A stretch of 64,000 nucleotides of DNA, taken from Siphonodentalium dalli (Eukaryota; Mollusca; Scaphopoda; Gadilida; Siphonodentaliidae). The stretch covers positions 7,401,784 to 7,465,783 of the forward strand of contig CP136066.1 in NCBI GenBank assembly GCA_032622095.1, written 5' to 3'. Under the pieces are notes generated by a model that saw only the letters and a list, made by a program, of their open reading frames with translations, was not told the DNA's origin and did not search any database. Shown piece by piece: positions 12,287 to 23,791 of this stretch; the first letter of the stretch is position 1, and the number at the start of each line of letters is the position of its first letter. The translations under genes were made by a program, and so were the position numbers.

Positions 12287-12512
12287 CCATTACCCTGCAG
12301 GGAGCCCCACACATATATAGAAGCATATAGAAGAGTGTCGTCTGCTCATGTTTGTCTGGGGCTCTGTATGGGTGAAATTATAAAATTGTTAAAGAATACA
12401 AGAAAAAATTATTAAAATTGTAAAATATTGTTAGGCCAATGCATTCTCTTATATATGCGAGGCGACCTATGGTCGACTCGCATATATAAGAGAATGCATT
12501 GGCACAGGGTAA
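12287..12512 (-). mobile_element. Hairpin-ended MITE, half-length copy
   Basis: The internal part (12287-12430) is the inverted equivalent of 13990-14117 in the full copy, and the right end is the terminal hairpin at 12436-12502. That hairpin has two ~32-base arms differing at one position around a TAT centre (left arm beginning CCAATGCATTCTCTTATATA). The other terminal hairpin is missing, so this copy is truncated. Confidence 0.8.
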
Positions 12513-12599
12513 AACATACTTCGCAATACTGGTGGGTGTAAACTATCGGCATATATGGCGAGTATTCACTGATTGTCATGTATATCATTATACATGCTA

Positions 12600-12755
12600 G
12601 GATTTGTCACAATAATATGAGTTCCCCACACAATAGGGTATCTAGTCTGACTATGCCACCCCCTCAAATATACAATGCAATATTTGTCAAATGTATTATG
12701 CATTAATGTGTGTATATTGAAATAAAATATCCCATCCTATCCTATCCTATCTATA
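12600..12755 (+). mobile_element. Possible LINE 3' end with (ATCCT)n tail
   Basis: Unique sequence is followed by AATAAA at 12721 and then a run of ATCCT units (12730-12751). LINE-C ends with AATAAA and a TTATC pentamer run, so this is a plausible 5'-truncated copy of a related element. No coding sequence is left to prove it. Confidence 0.4.
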
Positions 12756-12859
12756 CTATATACAATGTGCAGATATGTGAACGAAGGGAGTATAGACTTT
12801 CCGAAAAGGTAGCCATACATATATATACATGTATGTGATACGAACTAAGGTTGCTGTTT

Positions 12860-13395
12860 ATCCTATATATATCGTTTATTTATAGTATCAGTAAAAGTTA
12901 GTCAAGTTTATCAATATTAACAGGGGTGAAAATTCCCGATTGTCTTATGAAACATTAAGAAAGAAACTGGACAACGCTCTTCATTTAGCGTACTTCCATG
13001 ACATTGAGTGTAGTTTCCTATATGGTCCATTAATATAAATTAGTTTATGGTGTATGCCACATAGTTTGTCGGCCGCCGTGTAATATAATTATATGTCTAA
13101 AATATACGGGCTATATGGAAATGGCTACATAGCATAACGTGTGTGTGAAATATCCCGTGATGCGGCCAGTTTATCGCATGTAAATCGTCCTTATGCAGGT
13201 ATAATAAGAGGGTACATGCCGCGCTACTATAGTGTTATAATGTCATATATCTTATTAATATATATATTATATATATCAGCTTATATAAGCTTATCATATA
13301 TATATTGTTTATTTATATTATTAGTAAAATGTAGTCAAGTTTATAAATATTATGAGTTTAAACCAGGGATGTAAATGCCCCGTTGTCTTATATTA
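12860..13395. repeat. Direct duplication, ~90 bp, two copies
   Basis: The sequence around 12865-12950 (GTTTATTTATAGTATCAGTA ... GTCAAGTTTATCAATATTA ... TTGTCTTAT) recurs with substitutions and small indels at about 13295-13392. The intervening DNA is AT-rich and non-coding. Confidence 0.6.
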
Positions 13396-13396
13396 T

Positions 13397-13730
13397 ACTA
13401 GTTGGTTGACGAAGTATTTGTCCATGTGGCTACTCCACAATATGGTTCACTGCTCGCGTGTGGATTAGTTCAGCCTGTTCGTCTGACAACCAGCACATCT
13501 GCTTATAAGAAGCTTTTTTATGTAGATAATCTGCTTAGAATCGTTCCTTTTTGTCGTTATAATGTTGGATGACGTTGTATTTGTCCGTCTGGCTACTCCA
13601 AAACGTGTATCCAAATGGTTCACTGCTCGCGTGTGTGTCAATACAGCATGTTTGCCTGAAAAGTCGCATATTATCTACTTATGAATAACTTGTTTTAGGT
13701 AGATAATTTGCTTAGAATCGTCTCATTTTG
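13397..13730. repeat. Direct duplication, ~155 bp, two adjacent copies
   Basis: Copy 1 (about 13397-13555) and copy 2 (about 13562-13725) share GTTGGTTGACG/GTTGGATGACG, GTATTTGTCC, GGCTACTCCA, TGGTTCACTGCTCGCGTGTG, and GTAGATAATYTGCTTAGAAT at the end. Copy 2 runs into the hairpin at 13711. Confidence 0.65.
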
Positions 13731-13798
13731 AATCGATAATCTGCTTAAAATGAGAGCATTTTAGTAACATTATCGACTCATAATGAGGCAATTCTAAG
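13711..13798. repeat. Hairpin
   Basis: Arms 13711-13740 and 13769-13798 (30 bases each, a few mismatches) enclose a 28-base loop. The left arm is also the end of the direct duplication preceding it. Confidence 0.6.
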
Positions 13799-13880
13799 CA
13801 GGTTATATGCGGACAATGACACAAATTTATATAGTTGTTTAAATTTATATATGTGACCCGCCATATCAAATCCAGTCGTA

Positions 13881-14266
13881 AGTCGGATTTTTTTACCTTG
13901 TGCCAATGCGTTCTCTTATATATGCGAGTCGAACATAGGTCGCCTCGCATATATAAGAGAATGCATTGGTCTAACAATTTTACAATTAAAATATTTTTTT
14001 CTTGTATTCTTTAACAATTTTATAATTTCACCCATACAGAGCCCCAGACAAACATGAGCAGACGACACTCTTCTAAATGCTTCTATATATGTGTTGGGCT
14101 CCCTGCAGGGTAATGGATGTTTTTTATTTTATGTCCTAAAAATTGTAAGAAACATTTATTTAAAAACATTGTTAGACCAATGCATTCTCTTATATATGCG
14201 AGGCGACCTATGGTCGACTCGCATATATAAGAGAATGCATTGGCACGGGGTAAAAAAATCCCGACT
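13881..14266. mobile_element. Full-length MITE with hairpins at both ends (386 bp)
   Basis: The outer ends are inverted repeats: AGTCGGATTTTTTTACC on the left against a complement with one extra G on the right. Just inside each end lies a ~67-base near-perfect palindrome (13903-13969 and 14177-14243) beginning CCAATGC and containing TCTCTTATATATGCGAG facing its complement. The terminal inverted repeat is therefore about 110 bases long and each arm can also fold on itself. The interior has no gene. Copies or parts lie at 10773, 12287, 43270 and 56381, so it is a dispersed family. No transposase or clear target duplication identifies its superfamily. Confidence 0.8.
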
Positions 14267-14560
14267 TTTCAGGTGCATGCTCTTTAACATATGTTTTCAC
14301 TGTGGGCCGCGCCATAAACGAAATAACGGCTATGACACTATTATCTGCTTATTTCAGAATCGAGTAATCGCACCTATTTCACATTATAGGTCGAATATGT
14401 GCGTATTTACACGAGGATATGTTAGCTAGTGGTTTAGGGCCGACCATCTATTCTCGTGGTTTTCCCTTGAATATTAAAGACATATTACGGACTTATTCGT
14501 ATGCGTGAAACTAATACGTTAGTACTCAGGCGCTATGCCAACTGTGGGAATGTAGCAATC

Positions 14561-14591
14561 TTTTTTATTATTATTATTATTATTATTATCA
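14561..14591. repeat. (TTA)n microsatellite
   Basis: About eight TTA/TAT triplets in a row. Confidence 0.9.
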
Positions 14592-15649
14592 TATCTACTA
14601 ACGCATATGATTTCGCCCTCGAGAGTCATTGCATTTAATTAATACTAGCAGGGTTACCAGGCGTTCCCAGGTTAAAGTGATGTGAAACCCTCTGCATACT
14701 GTGGATATTTGTTGGGAATAGAGAATACTCTTGCTCAAAGTGGTCTCATAAATTGTATATTCAAATAGCATCACAAAACATGATTCTTACACAGTCATGG
14801 AATATAAGTATAGTGGCTCACCTTGTCGATTGTCATTTTGTTTATCACGATTAATCCGTTCCACCAATAATTAAGTATTTATTTATTTACAACTGCGTAT
14901 ACTTCAAATGTTATAATATGATACATGAACATCGTAAACACATTAGTTCGCAAAAATAAAAGACGACAATTGGGTTTTACATATAGAGATGTATCAATCA
15001 ATCTAGTGGGCTGGACTAAGATCTTGAGGACACGTGGCTATCATATCTCCATGAAGATACAGATGTTTTAAAGAAATTTCCAGGTGTTCCTCTGTTCATT
15101 GTGCTATATATTGGCTAAATATTCTCAGTTTAAAAGAATTATTGCTGCAAATGTATATCAGATGCATGTGCCAGACACAGATTGATATTTTGAGTTGTTT
15201 ATGTCAGTCGATGAGTCTGTTCTAAAAATTCCGCTGTATCGGGCAGATATACCCTTGTCGTATGTCAGTATTGGAGGATCCTGAAAAGTCATGTACTACT
15301 TCTTTTATATCAGAAGAAAATATATTTGACTGCACAATGTGACCACTATTTTTGAACAGGCCTTCGATACATTTCCATATCTCTTGACAAATTGTAACTT
15401 TTGTGTGGAAACTGTAATTGAATGGAACAGACTCAATTGTGTTATAATATATATGCAATCCCGTGAAGGTTCGAGGTATCTCAGTTTGCAAGAATATATG
15501 CATCTCTTAAATAGAATGATTAATATACTTTTAATGCTTCTTCTGTGTACCTCTTTTAGCTAGCTCATTAATTGAATGCCCTGATTGCCATCCCCATATA
15601 CATATGACAGTTGGGAAGATATAATTGTTCAAGTGACTTAATTGGGTCG
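14592..15649. other. Non-coding DNA, nothing recognised
   Basis: A 93-codon minus-strand frame (15222-15503) has no recognisable motif, no convincing splice sites and a competing plus-strand frame of similar size; I leave it uncalled. Confidence 0.4.
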
Positions 15650-17580
15650 CCATTTGTCGAGATTGGGAAATTTGAACGCCCAAATCTCCTTAAAATGATA
15701 TGGAGATGGCCTGGTCACTATATATAAATTGTAGGTGGATATCGGCGAATGAAATCTTATCAATGATAGTGCACATCCTCTCGCCATCCGTGACCCAAGC
15801 GACATCTAATGTGATTTAATTCATCGTATCATTAGAGAAGAACGTGTATGAATTTGGTGGGAATTAGTGCTAAATATATTTGTATCAGCTTTGGTGCAAT
15901 TGCCATCCTATTGCATTACTTTAACGGAGCCACTTTTGATATATTTAAACCACGTCCATTAGATTCGTGGATGCATGATATACTGGAGATGATTATCTAT
16001 ATAGGTTTGGTGGTAATCAGCAACTAAACAAATTCGTAGAATAGTTATGACCCCCATCTCTCACCCAAACGGCAGCAAATTTGTGTCTTTAAATCACATG
16101 ATTGTATGCCTCGTATCATAGAGAAGAATAATATATCAATTTGGTGGAAATCTGAGCTAAAAATAATTTATTAAATCAATTGTCGATGCCTCCCTGCAAC
16201 GCTGACTCGAACAGCGGGGGTGATTATGTATGCGTTTGGTGGAAATCGGCGACAAAACTATTTCATCATATTTTTTAAATTTTGTCGACCTCCCCCTTTT
16301 CTTCCCCTGACACTAACAGCGTCACTTTAGAAAAGTTATCTTCCTCGTAAAATGTTACACCTCTTAGAACGCCTTGGTGGCATCTCGATTGTACCCCGTG
16401 AAGTTATATATAGAACGCATGCAGACAGACAGAAAGACAGCACAATTTGATTTCTCGTATCATTTGAGAAGAACGTGTCTGAATTGATGGTAATTGGTAC
16501 TAAAAATATTTGTTATAAGTTTTGGTGACCCTCCCGTCCGTATTTCGGACTCAAGCGGCGCCACGTTTGTTACCGTTAAACCACACACTTAGACTCATTA
16601 GAGATTAGAGATGCATATATATCAAACTGGTGAAAATTGGCGAGTATACAAATTCGTATCAAATTTAAGGTCGTATTTAAGAAGTATATGTATCAATTTG
16701 GTGGAAATCGGCGCTAAACATATTGTTATCATTTTCTGTGTCCCTCTCACCTCTATACACCACTGACTCTAATGGCCCCACTTGTAACATCCTTAAACCA
16801 CGAAATTACACTCCTGATATCACGGAGATGATTGTCTATAAGTTTGGTGCTAATCGGCGACTAAACAAAATTTTATCAAATTTAGTGCCAACCCCACCCT
16901 CCCCATCTCTAACACAAACAGCACCAATATGGCGTCTTTAAATCATACGATTAGATTCATCGTATCATGGATAAGAACGTGTATCAATTTGGTGGAAATT
17001 GGCGCTAAAATATTGTGTATCAAATTTTGGTGCAACTCTCCCTTTCAGTGCACCCCTGACTCGAATGAGGTCACATTTGACAGATTTAAGCCACACCATT
17101 AGACTCCTCATACCATGGGGATGATTTTGTATAAGTGTGGTGGCAGTCGGCGACTAAACCCATTCTTATCAAATTTAGTGCCCACCCCCCCCCAATATCT
17201 TATCCAAACGACAACAATTTGGCGTTGTTAAATCGCTCAATTAGGTTCATTGTATCATGAAGAAGAATATATATCAATTTGGTGGAAATCGGCGCTAAAA
17301 TTAGTTTTATCAATTTTGGTGCCCCTCTACCCTTCTGTGCATCCCTGACACGAACGACGCCACTTTTGAGATATTTAGATTCTTCATATCATGCGGATGA
17401 TTATATGTAAGTTTCGTGGCAATCGGCGACAAAACAATTCTGCCCCTACCCATGTTCTGCCGCTGACAACAACGGCGTCAATTTAGACAATTCTAACCCC
17501 CACCATTATCTTTCTTGTAAAAAGTTACCCCTAGTAGAACCATTTGGTATCATCTAGATGGTCCCCTGTGAATTTCTATA
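15650..17580. repeat. Degenerate ~290-bp dimeric tandem repeat
   Basis: Two half-unit types alternate. One carries TTTGGTGGAAATCGGCGCTA (copies near 16700, 16990 and 17280, spaced 290 bp). The other carries TTTGGTGGCAATCGGCGACT (near 16010, 16840, 17130 and 17410). Each half also includes a C-rich stretch of the type CCCCTCCCC..CTGACTCGAA and a block like ATTAGATTCATCGTATCATG. Copies differ by many substitutions and indels, so the array is old. It ends at the GACA microsatellite at 17584, and a similar short GACA block occurs inside at about 16420. Confidence 0.8.
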
Positions 17581-17583
17581 GAA

Positions 17584-17612
17584 CACAGACAGACAGACAG
17601 ACAGACAGACAT
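17584..17612. repeat. (GACA)n microsatellite
   Basis: ACAGACAGACAGACAGACAG continues for about seven units at the end of the 290-bp array. Confidence 0.9.
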
Positions 17613-17733
17613 TCGCAAATATAGATATAGATATAAGAATGACGGTGTGTGCGCTGGAAATTTGGATTAATATTCCTAATAATAACTACTTTGAGCACGA
17701 TTATTCTCCATTTCTATTTGAACACCCGACGGA

Positions 17734-17963
17734 GTATCATGAACAATAACAGCATGGGCGATGAAATCACACCAGCCACGAACCAACGGTGTTTCACACC
17801 ACTTTAATTACAAACCGTTGGTTCGTGGCTGGTGTGATTTCATCGCCCATGCTGTTATTGTTCATGATACAATTACCCGATGTGAAACACATCACTTTAA
17901 TTACAAACCGTTGGTTCGTGGCTGATGTGATTTCATCGCCCATGCTGTTATTGTTCATGATAC
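17734..17963. repeat. Inverted repeat with an extra direct copy
   Basis: Left arm 17734-17790 (beginning GTATCATGAACAATAACAGC) is complementary to 17814-17870. A second, nearly identical right arm follows at about 17884-17962 with one base change in the core. The connecting bases (ACAATTACCCGATGT at 17869) also have an inverted match at about 18131-18146. It looks like a fold-back element that gained a third arm by local duplication. Confidence 0.75.
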
Positions 17964-20102
17964 TCGTCTATTATTATAGGACAAACACGTGATTCAGCTT
18001 TATGCGTAGACAATTGTTGTATCATAACACGTGTATTGTTGGGATATCGACATGCGTCATCGACCAGGTAAGGTAGAAGAGTGTTTATAAACATTGAAGC
18101 ATATCGATCAACGACATCCAACAATTGAACAACATCGGGTAATTGTGAGAATGACGTATCGGAAAACAGATGAGAACAAATAAGAACAAAATCAAAAAAG
18201 GAAGAAGTTAAGCAAATTTGATCACGAGAAAGCTAGGATCAATGGCGAAACAGAGACGTATAATGCTTTTACGGTGGCGAAAGTTGAACACTGAACACAT
18301 TACCACCGACTTCACCTCTGGACAAACGACAGTCAATATATCTTAAGTAGAATGAATTGACCTTGAATTATCTCTGGATAGCTTTGATTCTCTAACCAGA
18401 GCACACATACATCGATAACTTAATCAGACCACAGACGAAGATAGTAAAGTATTGGGATAGATAATTATATTTTTTGTATATCCACAACAAACCAGTCCAA
18501 GGTTTCTACGACGTGAACAGATTGTCTCCCCAAGACTGCAAAATATGAATAAGTCGTTGACAAACCTGGATATAGTGTGTCTGACATTTGCGGAATGAGG
18601 TTACCGTATGGGCACCTCGTTCTGCTTATTCCTCATTCCCCATGCATGCACAACAAACAGCGCGTTTACTATATCTGAGATATTCACAAACTACTGTTGC
18701 ACATGTGCATGTATACCACAACGAACTTAAACTAACAGTATTAAAGCGGAACATACTTTAAACATTGGTTTCAAATTAAATTGAATTTGTAAACAAAAAC
18801 TAAACAGAACTGCACCATTCCTCCTCTCGGACCACTATTTTCGCATTGTCAACTCAATGCCATACATTATATAATAGTACATGTATATATTGGGTGGCAA
18901 AAGTGATAATGTTTTTTCGGAAAATCGGATGATCCCATCCAACTTGGTTCGTGGGGCTGTTGCGTTTATCGTTTACTTTACTAACCATACGTTGGTGTGG
19001 CGACATGGGACCTCCCTCCCGCCAACGATGGTAAAATTGTTCAACAGTTTGGAAATTTCATAATATTAATTGGTAATTTCACACCAACAATATGTTGAAA
19101 TTGTTCTGGTAGCCTGATTGTCCAACAAGTACTGTTTGCGGAATTAGTTGTCATTTGCATTCTTCCTACTTTTGATCACAATTTTGGTTTGAAATATCCT
19201 CTAGTTCCATCCCCCGTCATTCAGTTTGAAATTTAAGTTAACAAAACTAACCAGGTGCGAAATTGAAGCCAAGGGAACGGGTGCAAATTGTAGTATGCGA
19301 GCTTGTGAGTTCGGTCTGGTTAAAGGGGTGCAATTGAAATGACACATGGACATCCTCCGTCAACGGAAGCCCCAACACACATCCATCTAATGCTTCAGCG
19401 GTTCTGAAACCCCATCTAAAATGGAAATACGAAGTCAATTGTTGACACAGACGATGCTTTAACTCGAGCCCGTGGACGGTTACAATCGTATCCCTGCGAG
19501 ATTATCGAACGGTGACCAATAACCATCAATCAAGGTGAGGTAAACACATATCACCAACTGACGATAAAATAACAATGCACTGCCTCCATCGGACATTTCC
19601 TGTATTATTTTGTTCCATTGGTCAAGTATGTCACATGGGCAAAACTGATATTTTCTTGCCCGTCATGTGAACGTGCCATAATGGTCGCTCGAGGCCGTCG
19701 TGGATATCTGAGACGTCGTTTGATTGCGGCATAAGGGGATTAACTCAAAACCGTGAGTGGAATGACACAATCGTTATGGGTTACAATGGAGTTGTCTTCC
19801 ATAGTTTCAGTTCAAACGCTTTAAAGTATATTGTTTTGAGTGTAACGCTCACGTACTGAAATTTCTTGAAATCGGACAGACTGACACTTAGGGTCAATTT
19901 ATAGGAAAACACACCAAGAACGCCGTGCATTGAATCTGCATTTGTAACTGGTATTTTTTATTTCGTAAGGCAAGAAAGGCACTAACAATGATGACATTGT
20001 GACATCAACCACACCATTCATGCCACCATAACAGTGTTAAATCCTGTATGTATGTTTTACCATGGGAGTGTTATTAAATACTCACTGACGAGTAGTTATC
20101 CC
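17964..20102. other. Non-coding DNA, nothing recognised
   Basis: Only short frames occur and none shows a domain. Weak local hairpins exist (for example 18590-18645) but none is strong. Confidence 0.4.
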
Positions 20103-20166
20103 TTAGGAAATGTTCAGATAATAGGTTCAACAACCTTTATTTAACTCAGTATCTGAACATTTCCTT
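20103..20166. repeat. Short hairpin
   Basis: AGGAAATGTTCAGATA at 20105 pairs perfectly with TATCTGAACATTTCCT at 20149; loop of about 28 bases. Confidence 0.7.
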
Positions 20167-20304
20167 CTGCATTTGTATTATTTGTCGTCTGCTTATTTGT
20201 CATAATAACCCCTCCCGGTGAATAATAAACCATTCTAATGTATACTGTTATAACTGAGTGGGAAATTCCATTTAAGGGTATTGCCAATCAGCCAAATTTC
20301 TATG

Positions 20305-21000
20305 TTAATGTTATAATTATAACGATCACAGCGCTGTGTCCCTCAACGAAGCACACACAACTACGTTAATGTTATAATTATAACGATCACAGTGCTGTGT
20401 CCCTCAACGAAGCACACACAACTACGTTAATGTTATAATTATAACGACCACAGCGCTGTGTCCCCCAATGAAGCACACACAACTACGTTAATGTAATAAT
20501 TATAATTATCACAGTGCTGTGTCCCTCAATGAAGCACACACAACTACGTTAATGTTATAATTATAACGATCACAGTGCTGTGTCCCACAATGAAGCACAC
20601 ACAACTACGTTAATGTTATAATTATAACGATCACAGCGCTGTGTCACACAATGAAGCACACACAACTACGTTAATGTTATAATTATAACGATCACAGCGC
20701 TGTGTCCCTCAATGAAGCACACACAACTACGTTAATGTTATAATTATAACGATCACAGTGTTGTGTCCCTCAATGAAGCACACCCCACTACGTTAATGTG
20801 ATAATTATAACGATCACAGTGCTGTGTCCCTCAATGAAGCACACACCACTACGTTAATGTTATAATTATAACGATCACAGTGATGTGCCCCTCAATGAAG
20901 CACACACCACTACGTTAATGTTATAATTATAACGATCACAGTGCTGTGTCCCTCAATGAAGCACACACAACTACGTTAATGTTATATTTATATTGCCTTT
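20305..21000. repeat. 61-bp tandem array built on two palindromes (about 11 copies)
   Basis: Each unit contains GTTATAATTATAAC (14-base perfect palindrome), three bases, then CACAGCGCTGTG (12-base perfect palindrome, often one base changed to CACAGTGCTGTG), then TCCCTCAATGAAGCACACAC and a short joiner. Eleven units follow with few differences. The double-palindrome core is better kept than the joiner. Confidence 0.9.
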
Positions 21001-23017
21001 TGATGATGTATTCCCATGACAAGGCTGAATGTAATCTTATAGGTTTTACAAAATCGGCCGCAAACTTGAGACTGGCCCACGCAGCACTTTTAAAAGCACG
21101 CTCAATCATTCTGCCGACCAATCTTAGTGATTATATGTCAACAATTGGTGACGTAGTGTTCGTGTTGCGGTCTGTTTCATTGAGATATGAGACGGTTGAC
21201 CTACATGTACTTGACAGTTGACCAATCATCGAACAGGATACATTGTAATACAGACAGGCTATGTTTCCTCTCCTATGAACTACGGATGACTCAAACCGTA
21301 TATATACCATTGCGACCTCTGCACTCTGGCTTCTCGAAAAGTAAATATAAATAAACACATAACGTATCATGCAAATGCATTTATTTTATCATCTTGTCAT
21401 GTTGTCATTGCACTTGATAAGTGTATATATGTAGGGTTTGCAGTTATCCTTTCATCACAATAGCTGTAGATTATCCATAAAAAGGCAAACATTAGAATAT
21501 TATGTTGGGTGTTTTTGCAGTTCTCTTTCGTCTCACATGAAGTAGAATATGTAAGACACAGGACTTTCATCGTGTATGTTTAAGGATATTGTTCACAAAC
21601 GTATCTTCAACAGGCGTCTTATAAAATTAGTTATCACATAATTAGCTCCTGAACTCGGCCTCATATTTTAGTAAAACACACAAGAATTGTCGGCACGGAT
21701 AAGGATGTAAGAGTTCAGCGAAATTATATCGATCACTGTTATTATGTTAATTAGTTTATAATTATGATATTCAATTTATTTAGGGTTGATTGGTGTGTAC
21801 ACTGAGCTAAACATAGGTGATAACGGTGGTTGATCAATTGTGTCATTATAAAAAGACACATTTAAAATTGAAGTATATTATTCTTTAAGGTGTCTTTACG
21901 TCCGCTTTGGTTGTGATAAGGAAAGCATTATTAATTTTGTTTAACCCCAGCCGATTTGAGATTGTTTTTCCTTGGTAACTCAGTGCACTCGGTAAATTAA
22001 TTTGTTATAGAATTGAGACTCATCAGATATCCTCTACATGTATATAGACCTTACCCGTATTGAAATTCGCGCAGTACTATTTCCCGCACACCCATCCGTG
22101 TGCGAATTAAAAACTGAGTGAAAAATAGTGCGACTCCTGAGTTTATACCAAACAGGAAAACTCGAAGGGCAATGAGTTACATACATTACGGAAGGTTGGA
22201 CCGAATAGACAATTGTATTTACATGCGGGGATATGAAATTTCAAAACCATTACTCATAAGTAAATCATGGTAAGATCGTCGATGTCGCAATGTTTGTGAG
22301 CAATATACATAGTCCATGACTAAGGGACAATATAGTGACACCGTGCGTGGTCACACGACGCGAGTTAAATACGTGTATTCCAACCCAACTATTTGCTAAA
22401 GACGCAGCTAAATAATGATGTTATCAAATTCAACCACCTACGCGGTTATGGTTTTACTTCTTTCGAGATAATTTCATTGATATTCATAACCATGTATTTT
22501 AGTATTATAATGATTGTTTGGAGCATATAACCACCCATCTGCTCAACAAAATGTTAGAAGCCCCACCCACACTCCCCTGGAATACGGAATACCACTTAAC
22601 ACAGAGGGTGGAATACGGAATACCAGTTAACAACCATATGGAGTTTTCCGGATAAATTTTCTATTGCCGTACGACCGCCGGTCATCCCGCAGTGTCCACA
22701 TCTAAAATGATCTAAAATGAAGATGATCGACGATCTGTATGTCAAACCGTGAATTTATTGTGACAAAAATCGCATTTATATTATTATTATGATCATTTTT
22801 TGGAAGGTGTCGAAGGTCGGCGTACGAATACCATTATTTTTGTAATACCGAATACCTCCTAACAGAGGAGCCGGAATACGGCGTACCTCATAACAGGGCA
22901 TGGAATACGTCGTACGAAAAGGGGTGTGGGGGGGGCCTCATGTTACAATCAACTCGACGTCTATGATCCTCATTCTTGGTCTTTAATACAGCCATGTACC
23001 TTCAGAAATCATTAAGA
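21001..23017. other. Non-coding DNA, nothing firmly recognised
   Basis: Small frames at 20946-21370 overlap each other on both strands and run into the array. A block at about 22070-22125 (with AAAACTGAGTGAAAAATAGT) resembles 23150-23220, suggesting a dispersed repeat. Around 22575-22915 the motif GGAATACGGAATACC and relatives recur several times. Confidence 0.4.
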
Positions 23018-23121
23018 ACTGAAACTGTCAACAGCTAAAAATCTGAAACTGTCACCAGCTAAAAGTCTGAAACTATCACCAGCTAACCAGCTAAAAGTCT
23101 GAAACTGCCACCAGCTAAAAG
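23018..23121. repeat. ~24-bp tandem repeat (about 4 copies)
   Basis: CTGAAACTGTCACCAGCTAA plus AAGT is repeated four times with one internal partial duplication (CCAGCTAACCAGCTAA). It lies about 200 bases downstream of the stop codon of the PAN-like exon. Confidence 0.85.
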
Positions 23122-23327
23122 TATTTCAAGAAAATGTGTGTTAGTTTTGTATTCGTGCAGCACTGTGCGCGAATGCAAAGTGCGTGAATTCAAAACTGAG
23201 CGAAAAATATTACTGCGCAAATTTAAATACGAGTAATGAAGCTGTAAGTGTAATTTGTTATCCTGGAATATAACCCACATTAAGTTATCCTTCTACATTA
23301 TTTAGACACCAGTCAATTGAGTTCTCT

Positions 23328-23575
23328 TCACATAAGTTGAAGCTCCTTCACTCGATATGTTCTCCCTGTGGTTGTCGCACTGAGCTGGGCGCCGGTTCTC
23401 AGGCCGTACTTGATGCAGCTCTTTGGCAGTAGTATGAATCCCACACAGCTATCGTCCCGCATGCATATTGCTGTACAGTCCTCTTCCAAGAATATGTTTG
23501 CAATCGTCTCCAAGTTCTTCAGATCATCTCGGGTTCGAACAGCTGAAAATGCCTCCTCGGCGAGCAAGAGGTATT
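23328..23575 (-). CDS. Terminal exon encoding a PAN/Apple-like domain
   Basis: The minus-strand exon has a good 3' splice site (a T-rich tract then TTTATTTCAG, ending at 23576), enters in phase 1, and runs 82 codons to a TGA at 23328. The translation has a four-cysteine pattern centred on EEDCTAICMRDDSCVGFIL and KSCIKYGL, the C-x3-C...C-x-G-F...C spacing of PAN/Apple modules, which bind proteins or sugars outside the cell. A hydrophobic-acidic stretch (YLLLAEEAFSAV) precedes it. The nearest upstream candidate exon on this strand (24897-25046) ends in phase 1, so the two join in frame. The gene would encode a secreted or surface protein. I rely on motif reading; the domain is short and has only the core cysteines. 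Confidence 0.6.
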
Positions 23576-23659
23576 CTGAAATAAATAAATCCACATTTTA
23601 TATACAACTTTGACAGTGTTTTTTTGTTGAAAATACTAATGAAGTTACTATAAATATAG

Positions 23660-23791
23660 AATACACCCATAGTAGCCGAGAATACCAAATTTTCACCACG
23701 AGTGAAATTGTGGTTTTAATGTTGGCGAGTGGTTAAAACACAATACCACGAGTGGTGAAAATTTGTACTCCCGGCTACTATGCGTGTATTT
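23660..23791. mobile_element. Fold-back MITE in a candidate intron
   Basis: Arms of about 60 bases (ATACACCCATAGTAGCCGAG on the left, CGGCTACTATGCGTGTATTT on the right) pair with scattered mismatches around a short loop. It sits about 85 bases upstream of the PAN-like exon on the minus strand. Confidence 0.7.

Noticed and set aside
15222-15503. 93-codon minus-strand frame
   Set aside because: No recognisable motif and a plus-strand frame of similar size overlaps it; AT-rich chance frame is as likely.
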